64,000 bases of DNA from Cinnamomum chago (taxonomy: Eukaryota > Streptophyta > Magnoliopsida > Laurales > Lauraceae): NCBI GenBank assembly GCA_038049695.1, contig CP142451.1:4772001-4836000 (forward strand), in the 5' to 3' direction. The position numbers were made by a program, and so were the translations under genes. The notes beneath the pieces are model-generated. The model was not told the DNA's origin and searched no databases. It was given only the letters and a program-made list of their open reading frames with translations. Shown here piece by piece: positions 48,301 to 58,984 of the stretch; position 1 is the stretch's first letter, and each line of letters starts with the position of its first letter.

Positions 48301-48498
48301 CAATTTACCCTCCCTTGTTGCCACATTTGGTGATTCTCTAGTTATTTCTTCCACATCATCCCTCCAGGCAAATAAATACCGTGCATTGTTGTTCAATTCT
48401 TCCATTTTCTTTTCGGGATTTGTAATGTAATCAATTTGAGGACCAATAAGACTCGACGCGAGATTCCCAATATCTAAAAGTGATCCAATGTTCTCCAT
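45319..48498 (-). CDS. CC-NB-ARC-LRR disease resistance protein with Asp-rich insert (NLR3)
   Basis: 1059-residue paralogue of NLR1 and NLR2, single exon, with coiled coil, NB-ARC (GMGGIGKT, LLILDDIWERI, CKVLLTTRDFGLC, GLPLAI, VKMHDIIRDFAL) and LRRs. RNBS-D reads LYCSLYRED, with Arg where the others have Pro. The standout is an acidic expansion at about 46455-46640, roughly 60 residues holding about 32 Asp and five Glu, in units like ACSQDDDD and CSEDEDDDDDD; NLR1 has only CSQDDGEDTKEW there. The C-terminus ends RLQQFYREFF instead of LQPFF. Coiled coil and parts of the distal LRR resemble NLR1, while NB-ARC and proximal LRRs resemble NLR2. Start chosen at ATG 48498 behind TTAACAG. Probably functional; the effect of the insert is unknown. 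Confidence 0.95.
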   Translation of the reverse strand: MENIGSLLDIGNLASSLIGPQIDYITNPEKKMEELNNNARYLFAWRDDVEEITRESPNVATREGKLWLEDVKKVELDVESIKDEHTRCSNVCSRLTLGKRVRAVVEEIIDLNNKRPKLKERELSNAQLERVEPQIVEINSSTDSEPRLQKILGLIEDVSIRKIGIWGMGGIGKTRTLKLLNNRLEESHMFDIVIWVTVSGEGRRRKVQNDVAERLKCTAIDMSDDRLKAKIYHHLRGKKFLLILDDIWERIDLSDVGIPIPNQDNGCKVLLTTRDFGLCQQMETDVEIQMEKLSEEEARSLFNEKVGDVAMSPRIEPIARDIIKKCGGLPLAIIVVGSSLRRKSDVAVWRNTLRELQLRCTSQIKGMEKEVFSCLRISYDRLPNDCERNLFLYCSLYREDQKISITELAERCWLEGYIRGVDSIEDARDKGRHMVINLVDASLLERDDDEEYVKMHDIIRDFALKKASGFLVKTGKHVKHPPEENKWMQSQKISLMGCSLGWLSERPNCSTLSTLLLQYNDHLTMIPDSFFECMHCLCILDLSGTKIESLPPSLCNLVNLRGLYLKDCCKLKELPSQVGALKQLEVLDLGYTAIKYLPRELAELTRLKRLIVEFQYLNCSQSDDYFDCSKDDDDDDARSEDDDDDDKDACSQDDDDNDACSEDEDDDDDDACSQDDDGEDTKEWNMKLRVPTGIIPKLPYLEELSLYASVEDVCVEKEQWDDESMEVVVEELCRLEHLTYLDAYFPKVECLEHFLRHSKSVKATSSWFRRFRFRVGTEITHTLFFDDHLGHECERCLVYKGGLGMSHAAAIMETLAHCSFFHLQEHGTVRKLSELGLANMNELKQCRIRDCDKMETLFDGDEQQETCALLPNLEVLVIKFLPELRSLCDGPLLPGSLSKLRWLYLFNCKNLKKVFQLSIIRQLCSLEVLWVRYCSTIEEIIEIEAEEEMSMSVASHTHNVISYNNDRLILPNIKRINLSNLPELVSICRGFSNFEWPSLEFIFIVGCPKLKSLSFLSNGTNIVAPALKEIGCQSSWWEALEWEDNDIKQRLQQFYREFF
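46455..46640 (-). repeat. In-frame Asp-codon minisatellite within NLR3
   Basis: On the plus strand, repeated GAACAAGC-TCATC...ATCATC units of about 36-45 bp, all in frame. Read on the coding strand they give (C)S(Q/E)D(4-6) blocks. Absent from NLR1 and NLR2. Confidence 0.9.
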
Positions 48499-48735
48499 GT
48501 CTGTTAAGAAATTGGAAGACAATTAGGAAAAGATGAACTATAGTATAAATAACATCACTCACGAACAATTACCATCCAGATAATGTAATACTCACAAACA
48601 CACATAAACGAGTTTGAATTTCAAACTGACAAAGTGTCATGCTGGCTCTCTTGCAACTCAAACGAGTGATGTTGCTCTTTGAATATATGTGACTAAAGCA
48701 CTACTAATCTAAGTGGCTCTTCTACTTCATATTTA

Positions 48736-48743
48736 TATTTATA
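48736..48743 (-). promoter_or_regulatory. TATA box of NLR3
   Basis: Minus-strand TATAAATA, conserved with the other two copies. The region between it and the ATG has no insertion, so this looks like the ancestral arrangement. Confidence 0.6.
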
Positions 48744-48983
48744 AAATCCACGCAACTAGCTACAATTATTTCTAGAAGCAACTATAAATATTTTTTTAAG
48801 TAAAATCTGTCGCTCATTGTTGTGTATAGGGTGTGTGTGGGTGCGTGAGACCCTCTAAAGCAAATGGTAAATGGGAAAATCTGCATGTAACTGCTCAGCC
48901 TTTGAATATTACAATAATGATCCATAGACTTTATTATCTTTATAGACAAGTAATACAATCATTTAGACTCTCTTGAGTACATT

Positions 48984-49009
48984 GGTCAACCACCTTAATG
49001 GACGGTCAA
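48984..49009 (-). promoter_or_regulatory. Paired W-box cores upstream of NLR3
   Basis: Minus-strand TTGACC at 48984-48989 and 49004-49009, 241 bp from the TATA box. Conserved in NLR2 and, displaced, in NLR1. Confidence 0.5.
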
Positions 49010-50496
49010 ACCTATCTTTTTATGTCAAATTCAAGTAGCATATTTATAAAAGACAAAAATACTCTTACCTTATACCTGTTGGCAGCAAACAGTGTTTGAA
49101 ATTGAAATAATTTTAGCCAAAATGTATTACAATATTCACCTTCATCTAAATAGAGTTGGCCTGGTATTCTTACCACAGTTAATATTTTCCAATGTTAAAC
49201 TTTGGAAATTACGGCATTGAAGGAGGCTTCGATATGAGTAGGGTCGGGTCGGGTCGGGCTGAGGCCAGTGTGAGCTTGGATATTATCTCATATTTTGGAT
49301 AAAAGTTGCATCTTTCCTTCATGAACTTTATCGCAATAATTAAGGATCTTTGTCAGTGGATTTAGAGAGATTATCGGTCAGAGATCTATTAATCTTCTAC
49401 TTGTTTTTGAGTGACTTGTTCCGCTTAGTACAAGATCTTGGAGTTCTGTTAAATTCAAGGTCACCATGGATAACTTTTTTTGGTAAAGCATCATGGATAA
49501 CATTGAAGGAAAGAAAACAAGAAAACACAATTATACAAAGAAAAAAAAACACTACCAAAACCTTAATCTTGAAAAAGTACGAGCTCTCACAACGTGAGAA
49601 GGGGGAAAAAAAAAGAAGTGCTCATATAATAAAATAATGAAAAAATGGGTATCCAGATCTGAGATATATTACATTACCTGATGGCTGATGCTCAGCAGTT
49701 GGAAAGTGGAAGATTGAAGAAGCTAAACAGGTGAGATTTTACTGAGGGTCGATGATTTCTTCTTGTGCGATGGGTTCTGCAAGGACATGACTGAGATTGG
49801 TAAGATGGAGCTAGACGGTTGAGATTGACCAGATATGGCAAATCACGTTACCTGATGCTCGGTTGCAGTTGGAAAACGGAAGACTGAAGAAGGTAAGAGA
49901 GATGAGTTCTTACTGACGAGATGGAAATGAGTAGAAGGACACGGTGATTGCTAAGAAGCTATTGGCCTGAGATTGACCAGCATATAATAAGAGAGAAGAT
50001 TTTTACATCGCTATAGAGATTTTTGTGTTTGTATATGAGTAATGCTACTTGGACAAATTTTTTGGCCAGAATTTTGGCCAACCCATATGGTTTTCCCTGA
50101 CGTTTTTAAGATCAGTTGTGTTACTTGGCCCGACCTGGGCACCGGATTTTCGCCCGGTCCCAAGGGAGGACCTTGGATCCCAGGGAGCATGGGATTTTGG
50201 CCCGGTCTCAGGGAGGATCCTTGAGTCCTTTTCCTACTTGTTATTTAATAATTTTATCAAAAAATAAAGAGGTTGGAATTTCAAAATTGAGATCATTTAG
50301 GTGGTTGGGATTTTGAGATAATTACATAGAAATAAGACATTTACAAACATAAAAAAAAAATCCCAACATTTTAAATTCTTATCAGAAATATTAGCAAAGA
50401 AATAGTCCTAAAGTTTAACGCATTTGTGCTCAGGTACCGACCATGACGTGATGTCTGTAAATTTTCAACGGACCAAATTCTCCCCAAAAAGTTTTA

Positions 50497-50900
50497 TCCT
50501 CTGTTTGGGAAGGGGGTTAAATGAGGGAAAGGAAAAAAAAAAGGGGGAAATGGAGGGAAAGTGAAAATTTGAGGGTATTTAGGAAGGGGGGAGGGAAAGT
50601 GGGGGTAAAATTCGTGTGGGGCTCACCTTAAAACTTTCCCTTAAAAAATAGGGGGAAAGTATGAGGGAAAGAGGGGAATCTTTGTTATTTTACTAAATTG
50701 CCCTTTTCATTTTTTTCACAAAGTAAGGATAAATTGATAATTTTCTCTCTATCTCACAAACAAACAAAATCATACTTTTTCACTTTTCTTTTTCTTATTT
50801 TTTAACTATTCACGTAAGAGGATGTAAAATTAATTTTTCCTCATCTTCCTTCCTCCTCAAATTTTCTCTCTCATCCCTTCCCCCTTCCCAAACATAGGGT
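50497..50900. mobile_element. G-rich terminal-inverted-repeat MITE, copy C
   Basis: Counterpart of 6945-7346, with ends CTGTTTGGGAAGGGGG and CCCCCTTCCCAAACATAG. Non-coding. Confidence 0.6.
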
Positions 50901-51424
50901 CACTAGAGAGACATGCTTGATGTAACATTTAACATTGATTTTGAACTCTATATATTTGTCTAATTTAATAACTGTCCTAGTAGTGGACTGCTCAACATTA
51001 AGCTTTTATCCGACTGGCATGGCCCACTTGCAAGTAAGTAAGTGGATGATATTAAAAAAAAGGTCCCCACGCGTCTTTGACAGGAACAACATTGGCTCTT
51101 TCCTGCTGTGGTTCGCTCAGTTATTGTTTTCAAGATGTCCCACGCCCACGGTACCTTTTACTAAAAAAAATTAAAAAAAAAAAAAGAAAGAGAGAAAAAG
51201 GAAAGAAGTCCCCACGCGTCTTTGGAACAACATTGGCTCTTTCCTGCTGTGGTTCGCTTAATTATTGTTTTGATCCGTACACTTGGGCACCTTCCTGCTC
51301 TGGCTCGATCAATCCCATCACTGACAGATGCAAATGACTTAGGTCGTGCCGTGTTGAGCTGGCCAACCCGCGTAACTCTTTTAGATTTTATTAAAAATAT
51401 TTATATAAATCGAACGATACTTTA

Positions 51425-52296
51425 GGGACGTTTATTTTTTTCATTTATATATGTAATTAAATTATATGGATAATAGATACATAAAAATCATATTTGTTTG
51501 GTGTGATTTTGATTCACGTGTGTAAAAAAATTGTGTAAATGGTGTGAAAGATAGCCCTTTTTGTGCATTGCATTTTCACAACTCAAAATGTGTGAAACAC
51601 TTTCACACTGCACTGTTACCAAGCGGAGTGCTACAGTGCCTCACTGAGCAGTCCGCCATTTTTTTTTTTTTTTTTGGGCCCCACTTGTAAAATCCGGACC
51701 ATTCATTCTCTTAAGAAGTTCAAACAGGGTCATGTGTCCAATTTTCAACCGTTGATGATGCATGGAGGTTGAGATATGATCAACATAATCACAGCCATTT
51801 AATTAATCTATTGTTACTAACATATAGCAGTCCGCCTTTTATGATTTTTTTTATTTTTCTGGGACCCACCTGTAAAATCAGGACAGTTCATATTCTTCAG
51901 AAGCTCAACCACGGACATGTGTCCAATTTTCAACCGTTGATGATGCATGGAGGTTGAGATATCATCAAACAATATACAACCTATTGTTACTAACATACTC
52001 AGTCCGCCTTTTATGATTTTTTTAATGTTCTGAGCCCCACTTGTAAAATCATGACCGTTCATATTCTTCAGAAGCTCAAACACGGTCTTGTGTCCAATTT
52101 TTAACCATTGATGTTGCTTGGATGTTGAGATATCATCAAACAATCTACAACTTATTCATAAATTCACATGTGAAATGTTATGCTAGTAACAAACAGTGGA
52201 ATCTGATCCACATGTGAGTCACATTTACATATGCAAATGACTCACATGTGGGTCATTTACACATGTGAATCACTTTCACACGAAACAAATGACCCC
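51425..52296. mobile_element. 872-bp non-autonomous DNA element with internal tandem repeat
   Basis: Copy A reads GATACTTAATGAACTTGTAGG without interruption; here the sequence is split between TTTA and ATATGAATTTG. The ends GGGACGTTTATTT and (complement) GGGGTCATTTGTTT are imperfect inverted repeats. TTA on the left and ATA on the right may be a diverged 3-bp duplication, which would fit PIF/Harbinger. The interior holds three tandem units of about 180 bp. Confidence 0.65.
51648..52150. repeat. Three tandem units of about 180 bp
   Basis: Units start near 51648, 51828 and 52008 with CAGTCCGCC. They share TGTCCAATTTTCAACCGTTG and GGTTGAGATAT(C/G)ATCAA. The third is shortened. They lie inside the inserted element. 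Confidence 0.8.
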
Positions 52297-53934
52297 ATAT
52301 GAATTTGTAGGATTATGAAGTTGATATGAATTTAAAACTATTAAAATAAATACATATATATATTGATACTAATTTATAAATTAAAAATAAAATTTTAACT
52401 ATTTTCATATTTATATCTTATTTATATTTTTAAAAAAGTACATATTTCTTTAATATAAATGTAGTGTCGGACCGTTTCGGGCCATGCATCGGCCAAGGCA
52501 CCTTGGCCGAGCATAATACGGCCAAGTCCCTTGATCATGTCGCCACGACCCAGGGCTCCCTGCACCAGGACGGGTCATCCTCTGGGTCATGTTCGCTGAC
52601 CTAGTCAACATGTCATGTCAGCCCACGACTTGGGTTTTTTCATACTGGGCCACGCAAGCATTGGGCCAAGCCGGCATCATTAGTTAGGTTCCAACCATAT
52701 GGTAAAAGAAACCCGTAGTTTCTTCAACAAAAGTTTACTTTCTTACTTCAAAGTTCTAATAGCCCCTCTTCTTTTATATATTTATATCTCTTATAACGAG
52801 AAAAAAAAATGTTCTCCTACATGCTACTGCAAATGGAGTCTAGCTTTGTGGAAGATATTGGTACCTACCTTAGATCCCTCATGATCTGATGCCAGGTTGA
52901 GGTTCACTAATATCAAACATTTATCCATCGTTGAAATAAACTCAAAAGAAAACTATGGCTAAAAGATCACTAAAGTTTATGCCTTTCAAATCATACTATG
53001 CTGATTTTTTTATTTTTTATTTTTTTGTTCTTTTTTGTGCCCTTATCTGCCAGGAGACCTTTCCATGTACTCCACCCTAAAGAGGGCATCTTAAGTGGGC
53101 CCCATTACCTGGACTACATATTGCTCAAATGCAGTCTTCCTGTAGGAGAACATTACTCCCCTTTTAATAACCCCTTCTTTTGGTTGTAACGTACAGGTAT
53201 TCTAATCTATGGGAATAAAATGCGGGTTGGGGATTTTCTTGAAATGATAAACCGAATGGATTCTCAACATATGTGAATAAGTAGGATGACAGATCTAAAT
53301 GGTTATAATTGACGTGCTCTCTCCTAGGTGTTGGAAATTTTCAAAAATAAGAAATTCAAGGTTTGATTTTATTTTCTTGCAAAGCACTTTTCATATTCAT
53401 GCATTTTTTATATAGGATATGTATTGAAAATCCCATAAAAAATAACCCTTTTGAGAACCCATTTCTTATTTGGAAGAGTCTTTAATTCTTCCAAACTCGA
53501 TTAATTATGGATTTTCAAGATGTCATGTCCTAGGCATCCTTCACTTTCTCTAATGAGATTTTGAAAAGATTCGATTTCTTTAATCTTTTTCGCTAATACT
53601 ATCAACAACTATTTCCTAGCAGGAGCAGTTCTCTATGTTTTCTATCTTTTTGTTGATGTTTGGGAAACTCCAATCTAATTATAAAAGAATGCTCTAATTT
53701 GACATTAGAGGGTTTGGTAGACCTATAAATAAGGGCTTATATATGAGGGTATTTCTCTGTAATTTCTTTAAAATCTTGATTTTAACTTGAAAATGTCAAT
53801 TGATAAAGAAAAATTAACATGAGGTCATTTGCATCATTATGAAATATTTTCGGATTTCTTGCTCCTACTCAGTGTCATACACTCGCATTTACATTCGTAG
53901 CTGTATTTGGTCAGTATCTATCTGTCTATCTATC

Positions 53935-54620
53935 TACTCTTATAAAAGAGAGAAAGATGATATACTTTTTTCACTACACACATGCCCAATCAAATGCAAG
54001 TTGTGGGGCCCACCCTTATATAGAATTTTATCTTCATCTTTCTTTTGTTTATATTTATCTTTTTCTATACCCTTATATAGAAGAGATTTATATTTCTCTA
54101 TCTCTACTCTTATATTATAATATTATATTTTATAACTCTTATAAAAGAAAGTAAGATGATGTACTTTTTTCACTACACACATACTCAATAAAATGCAAGT
54201 TATGGGGCCCACCCTTATATAGAATTGATGTAGTTTTTTCACTACACACATGCCCAATAAAATGCAAGTTGTAGGGCCCACCCTTATTTCTATTCTATTA
54301 TTATATTTATATCTATACCCTTGTATAAAAGAGAGCAAAGTGTAGTACTTTTTCACTACACACATGCCCAATAAAATGCAATATGTGGGCCCCAGTTAGT
54401 TTTATCTAATTTATCTACCCTTATAAAAGAGAGAAAGATATTGTACCTTTTTCACTACACATATGCTCAATAAAATGCAAGTTGTGGGGCCCACCCTTAT
54501 ATAATATATATCTATTACCCTTATAAAAGGGCAGAGGTGACATGCTTAAGTTGTGGGGTCCACCCTTATATAATATATATCTACTACCTTATAATAGGGC
54601 AGAGGTGACATATTGCTTAA
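53935..54620. repeat. Minisatellite, copy C
   Basis: Counterpart of 9433-10130 with the same unit order and small length differences. Confidence 0.8.
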
Positions 54621-55049
54621 AATTTTTGTCTTCTCTTTTATCTCGACTTGAGGCATGAAGCAACTTGACATAAATGTGAATAGCAGAGATAAGAATGTTA
54701 AATGGATTTATGATAAAATTAGAACTGAGTACATCCAATCAAGAACATCTAAAGGTAGTATCAATATGTGATAAACGAAGTGCAATTGAACATGGTCCAA
54801 CATGGACCAAAGGATAATGTTTGGAAAGAAAATAAAAATTATCTTTGCAAGTTGATGCCCCCTCAAAAATGGGTAAGCCAAAGATGACACAAATGAAGGT
54901 AATAAGAATAGATCTAACAAAGTGCTACCTATTCAAGAATTTAGCCTTCATGTGACTTAACCTATTAATATAAATTGGGACAAGATTTTGATGATGATGA
55001 TCTTTAAACCAAGAAATATAAAAAAAGCAATTAAAGATGAAAACCCATT

Positions 55050-55140
55050 TTTTTCCCTAGAAAAAACTCGAGCTCATGCACTCACAAGCTATCAAGAGTT
55101 CGGTGCCCCTAACCTACCGAGCTAAACTAAGTACACCCAC
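55050..55140 (-). mobile_element. Short tRNA-derived SINE-like unit, copy C
   Basis: Counterpart of 10575-10670, carrying the same TAGCTCGGTAGG and GAGCTCGA motifs on the minus strand. Confidence 0.4.
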
Positions 55141-55445
55141 TATTATCTTCTATTGTGGGCGTCTTTTTGGAAAAATAAAGCCAAGATAATGGAGAAACTC
55201 AATATGAAGCTAGCCGCAAAAAGGTTTTTGCTCTAGTACATTTGTGGTCTATATATTAAATTAAGCAATAGGGGAGGGGTGCTTGAGGAGTGCCATGTCA
55301 GGTAGGGAGTTCTCTTTTCAAAGAATTACTTTTAAATATATATATATATATATACACGACTTGGGCTTTGATGTGGGCCACTACACCTCCCAAATCTCCT
55401 CCCTAAATCCCTCGAGTTAACTTAAGATTATGTTTCAATAACTAC

Positions 55446-58400
55446 TGTCACGTCCCCCGAACCCGATTAGAGAATAAACCGGATCCGGAGAGTGAAATTT
55501 AGGACTAATTAAAAATTTTGTCCTTTAGGCCCAAGGATCGTAAGTCCGCTGTGAGGATATAATATTTCAAACCTCAAGTAATATAAACTGCGGAATTCAT
55601 ACAATTTGAGGCACATTGAATTTCAAGGCAATGCATAATAAATCTCATTAATAATTGAAGTTGCACAAAGAAATAATAAAACTAACCAAGGAATTAAAGT
55701 ATTAACAAAGGCCACCCCAATAACCAAGGCCTTTTAAAAGAACATGATGTCAATAAATGAAAGGTCCAACGATAAAATAATAAATGAAGAAATAAAAGAA
55801 TCTAATGAGGTCCCCATGAATCTCTCCCGTGCCAAGATCAATGACGCTACTCTACGTCATCGGCACGCCACTCTCGTTCCTCCTCAACCGGTTGGAGATC
55901 CTCTGGGATCTCCTCACCTGATTGCTCCTCGTAATAGTACTCACCTGAGGAGTCTGCACACCAAAGGATAGAGTCAACGACATGTTGAGCAATAGATAAG
56001 CAATATATAAATAATCATGACATGCATCAAGTATAAGAGTAATGACAGGTATAATAATCAAGAGAATACAAGGAACAATACTAGGCATGCAGCATGAGTA
56101 CATAACCATCAGGATCATAAATAGAAATCCTAGCAATACTAACAATCACCACTACCAATATAATGCAATGCACAAGAGGGAGACTCCGTGGATGTCCTAG
56201 CCACCTCACGGGGTACCAGTAACAATCCTATCCGGACTACTGATACCAAAGTCCGGCTCCAGGGGGATCCCAGCTCCCGGTCCTGGGAATAGTAGCACGG
56301 TCCTAGCCCGCTCCCAACTATTCAACGCCATGGACGCCGTCCAAAGCCGACTGCCCACCCCGATGTCCGAGTAACCGGCCCATCAATAAACCCCCAAACT
56401 GCAGCTGGCCATGATATGCAATTAATAATAATAATAATGTGGTGTTGACACGAGAATAGACCAAGACAAGCAAGTCTGGCTAGCTCAATTTGCAAGACAT
56501 GTTCGTAGGGATTATCTCATTCAAATCAATACACGACAAAACCAATCACAAGATAATCCCTTCAGTCTAGCCAGTCATGTTCATCAATTACATAACACGG
56601 GGTACTAAGGTACACTCTAAGTCCGGTCCAAGTCCTAATTCTACAAGGGATTATGTTTCATAAATAGTTAAGTGTTTTATGCCAAGAGAGAGTGTACAAG
56701 GAATTATAACAACGGATACGATTAAATAAGTCAAGGAGGAATTACGATCCAAACCTAGGTAAATGGTGTCATCCATGTATTCTACATGTTCTAACGGAGT
56801 ACGTGTGGAATTGGATCAACGATGCTTCTAAGAAAATCCCTTGGTGTACAATCATGTTAAGCATCCATTAATTCAGTTCCATACGCATTCGGTTACCCCA
56901 TGTTTAATACACGAATACCTAGACACCTAATCGAAGCACACCAAGCAACGTGCTACGAATTAATCCTCATTAATGGTCAACTGATAGTAGTTTCATGGTT
57001 TCCAACATCTAAGGCCCAAACCTAAGTTACTAGTCTCATTTCTACTAAAATATAGACTGGGTCAATAATTTGAGTATTTACATCACTTCCCGACCTCCGA
57101 TCGTGATGAAACTAGAACCATTGGATTCTACATCTCAAGATCTTTCCAACGGTATATTATATGTAAAATTCCGACGGGCGGATTAAAAGTTACGGGCGTT
57201 TCAAAATGGTATGTTTATATACCCCTCGGGTTCCCCGCGTCCGGACGCCCGGAACCTGGCGTCTGGACGCCCGGAACCTGGCGTCTGGACGCCCGGAACC
57301 AGTAAGGGTGCGCAGAGGTTCTGTGTTCTGGCGTCCAGACGCCCGGGACCTGGCGTCTGGACGCCCGGAGACAGAAACCCTCCGCTGACGTCCGTTTTTG
57401 CCCTGTTTGTTCAACTGGCCTGCACAAACACTGTACCCTGCACGAAATTGAGCCTCCTGCTCTCCCAAAAATCCATTCTCATCAATTTTACATCCATTCT
57501 AACAAATTAGAAACATCAAAAAGGGTACCAATTTAATAATTAATCTAGTCCATACCACAAATCTAACCTAATCCAAAATCACTATCATAACCAGGCTTGG
57601 TATTAGGGAAATCTAACAAGAAAATCAGTACAATCAATGAAGAAGCAAACACCATGCTTAATTATAAATTGCAATCTACTTGCCTCAACCAAGGAGATGA
57701 TTAGAAATTGGGAAAAGCTTGAGGAGAAGCTCTCTTTCGCAAAACCCACAATCTAATCCAACCAAACGCAATCTAAAACGCAACGAAGAAGAAAAGAAAG
57801 AAAAAGATTAAGATCAAGCCTAAATCTAAACCAAAGAGAATCGATTGAAAAGATGAAAGTGAGTAAAACTTACCCAAACCAGGATCAAGAGAGAGAGAAG
57901 ATTGAGAGGAAGAAGATAAGCGGTTCCGATCGCGGAGGTGATCTCTCCCGGGTAGAGTTCTGGGCTTGAGAAGAGAAGAGGAAGAAGAAAAGGCTGCTGT
58001 AACTCTTGTTCGTTGCAGAGATGAATAAAGATTAGGGCTAATCCCTGATTAAGAAGAGAGGGAAGGGAAAAAGACTAATTTGCCCTTAAGTGGGTCCGGC
58101 GAAAGAATGGACCATTTGAAGGGTTTCTGATCGTCGGATCGCGACGAGCCAAGAGACAAAAATGATCAGCGCGACGAGACCTTTCCAACGAACCCAAAAT
58201 CACGGTGATAGGAATATTTTCGGAAAAACACTCAATTTTCCTTAATTTGCAAACTACCCCCCTACTAGGATCAAACGAACTCGAAATCAAACAAAACTTC
58301 GCAGACACTATCCTAACACTAAAAGAAACTCGCTCAAAGACTAAACCCACTTAAATATCTAAAATACAAATAATTATAATAATAATAAAAACAAACGGGT

Positions 58401-58452
58401 CAACGGGCCTGATATTGGGCCCAATTGACCCAGTAAGGTCGCGGACCTTACA
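55446..58452 (-). mobile_element. 3.0-kb solo LTR (Ty3/gypsy-like)
   Basis: The plus strand begins TGTCACGTCCCCCGAACCCG and ends GTCGCGGACCTTACA. ACTAC lies on both sides (55441-55445, 58453-58457). Copy A has the empty site AATAACTACATTTC at 10967. It is 3007 bp with no internal domain, so it is a solo LTR left by recombination. A CT-rich leader and GGTTTGGGTAAGTTT on the minus strand around 57880-58030 suggest sense on minus; orientation is an inference. A GC-rich array lies at 57237-57372. Confidence 0.9.
57237..57372. repeat. GC-rich 22-bp tandem units inside the solo LTR
   Basis: ACGCCCGGAACCTGGCGTC-type units, three in direct succession and two more after a short spacer. GGCGTCTGGACGCC is a near palindrome. 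Confidence 0.8.
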
Positions 58453-58984
58453 ACTACATTTCTAAAATCCTTCTAACTTCTTCTCAAATCTATCTTTTCC
58501 TAACTTTTCTATTTTATCTTCCTATCTTAATCCTCACATCACTCCCTAATCTTGATCCATGCTAGATGAGAGGTGATCACATAAGCCCATTAATATATGA
58601 GTTCCTTAATCCTCTCAAAATACCACTCGTAAAATAATGTTACATGGTCCCCTCAACCTCTTCATCTGCAAAATCCAACAAGCTTTACGGTGGATAGTCC
58701 TCTCAAACCCATCACCAAAACCAAGTAAGACAACCTATTTAATAAAAAAAATTCCAAATTTCATCGGTAATCATTAAATTTTTTTTTCCATGAACAAGAA
58801 GACTGAAATAGCTTTTTCTTCTTTTGAAAGAATTTTTTCATTTGCCATTGTTTTTTCTTCAGGTTCATATATTGATTTTTAGTAATTCAACTTCATTAAA
58901 TGTGGGTACTATTAGGACGAACCAAGCCATTTTTCTAAATAATATATTTATTTATTTATTTCATCAATAATTTTTAATGAAAAT

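Larger units (their letters stand above)
48523..58984. repeat. Segmental duplication, copy C (upstream region of NLR3)
   Basis: Collinear with 3089-11483 once insertions are removed: 872 bp at 51425 and 3007 bp at 55446 are extra here, while the 2.0-kb insertion is extra there. It also has a local tandem duplication at 51060-51280 (CCCACGCGTCTTTG...GCTGTGGTTCGCT twice) and replaced sequence at 50035-50225. No convincing gene. Confidence 0.85.

Noticed and set aside
57190..57510. Overlapping Arg/Pro/Gly-rich frames
   Set aside because: Products of the GC-rich tandem array inside the solo LTR; open on both strands and in several frames.
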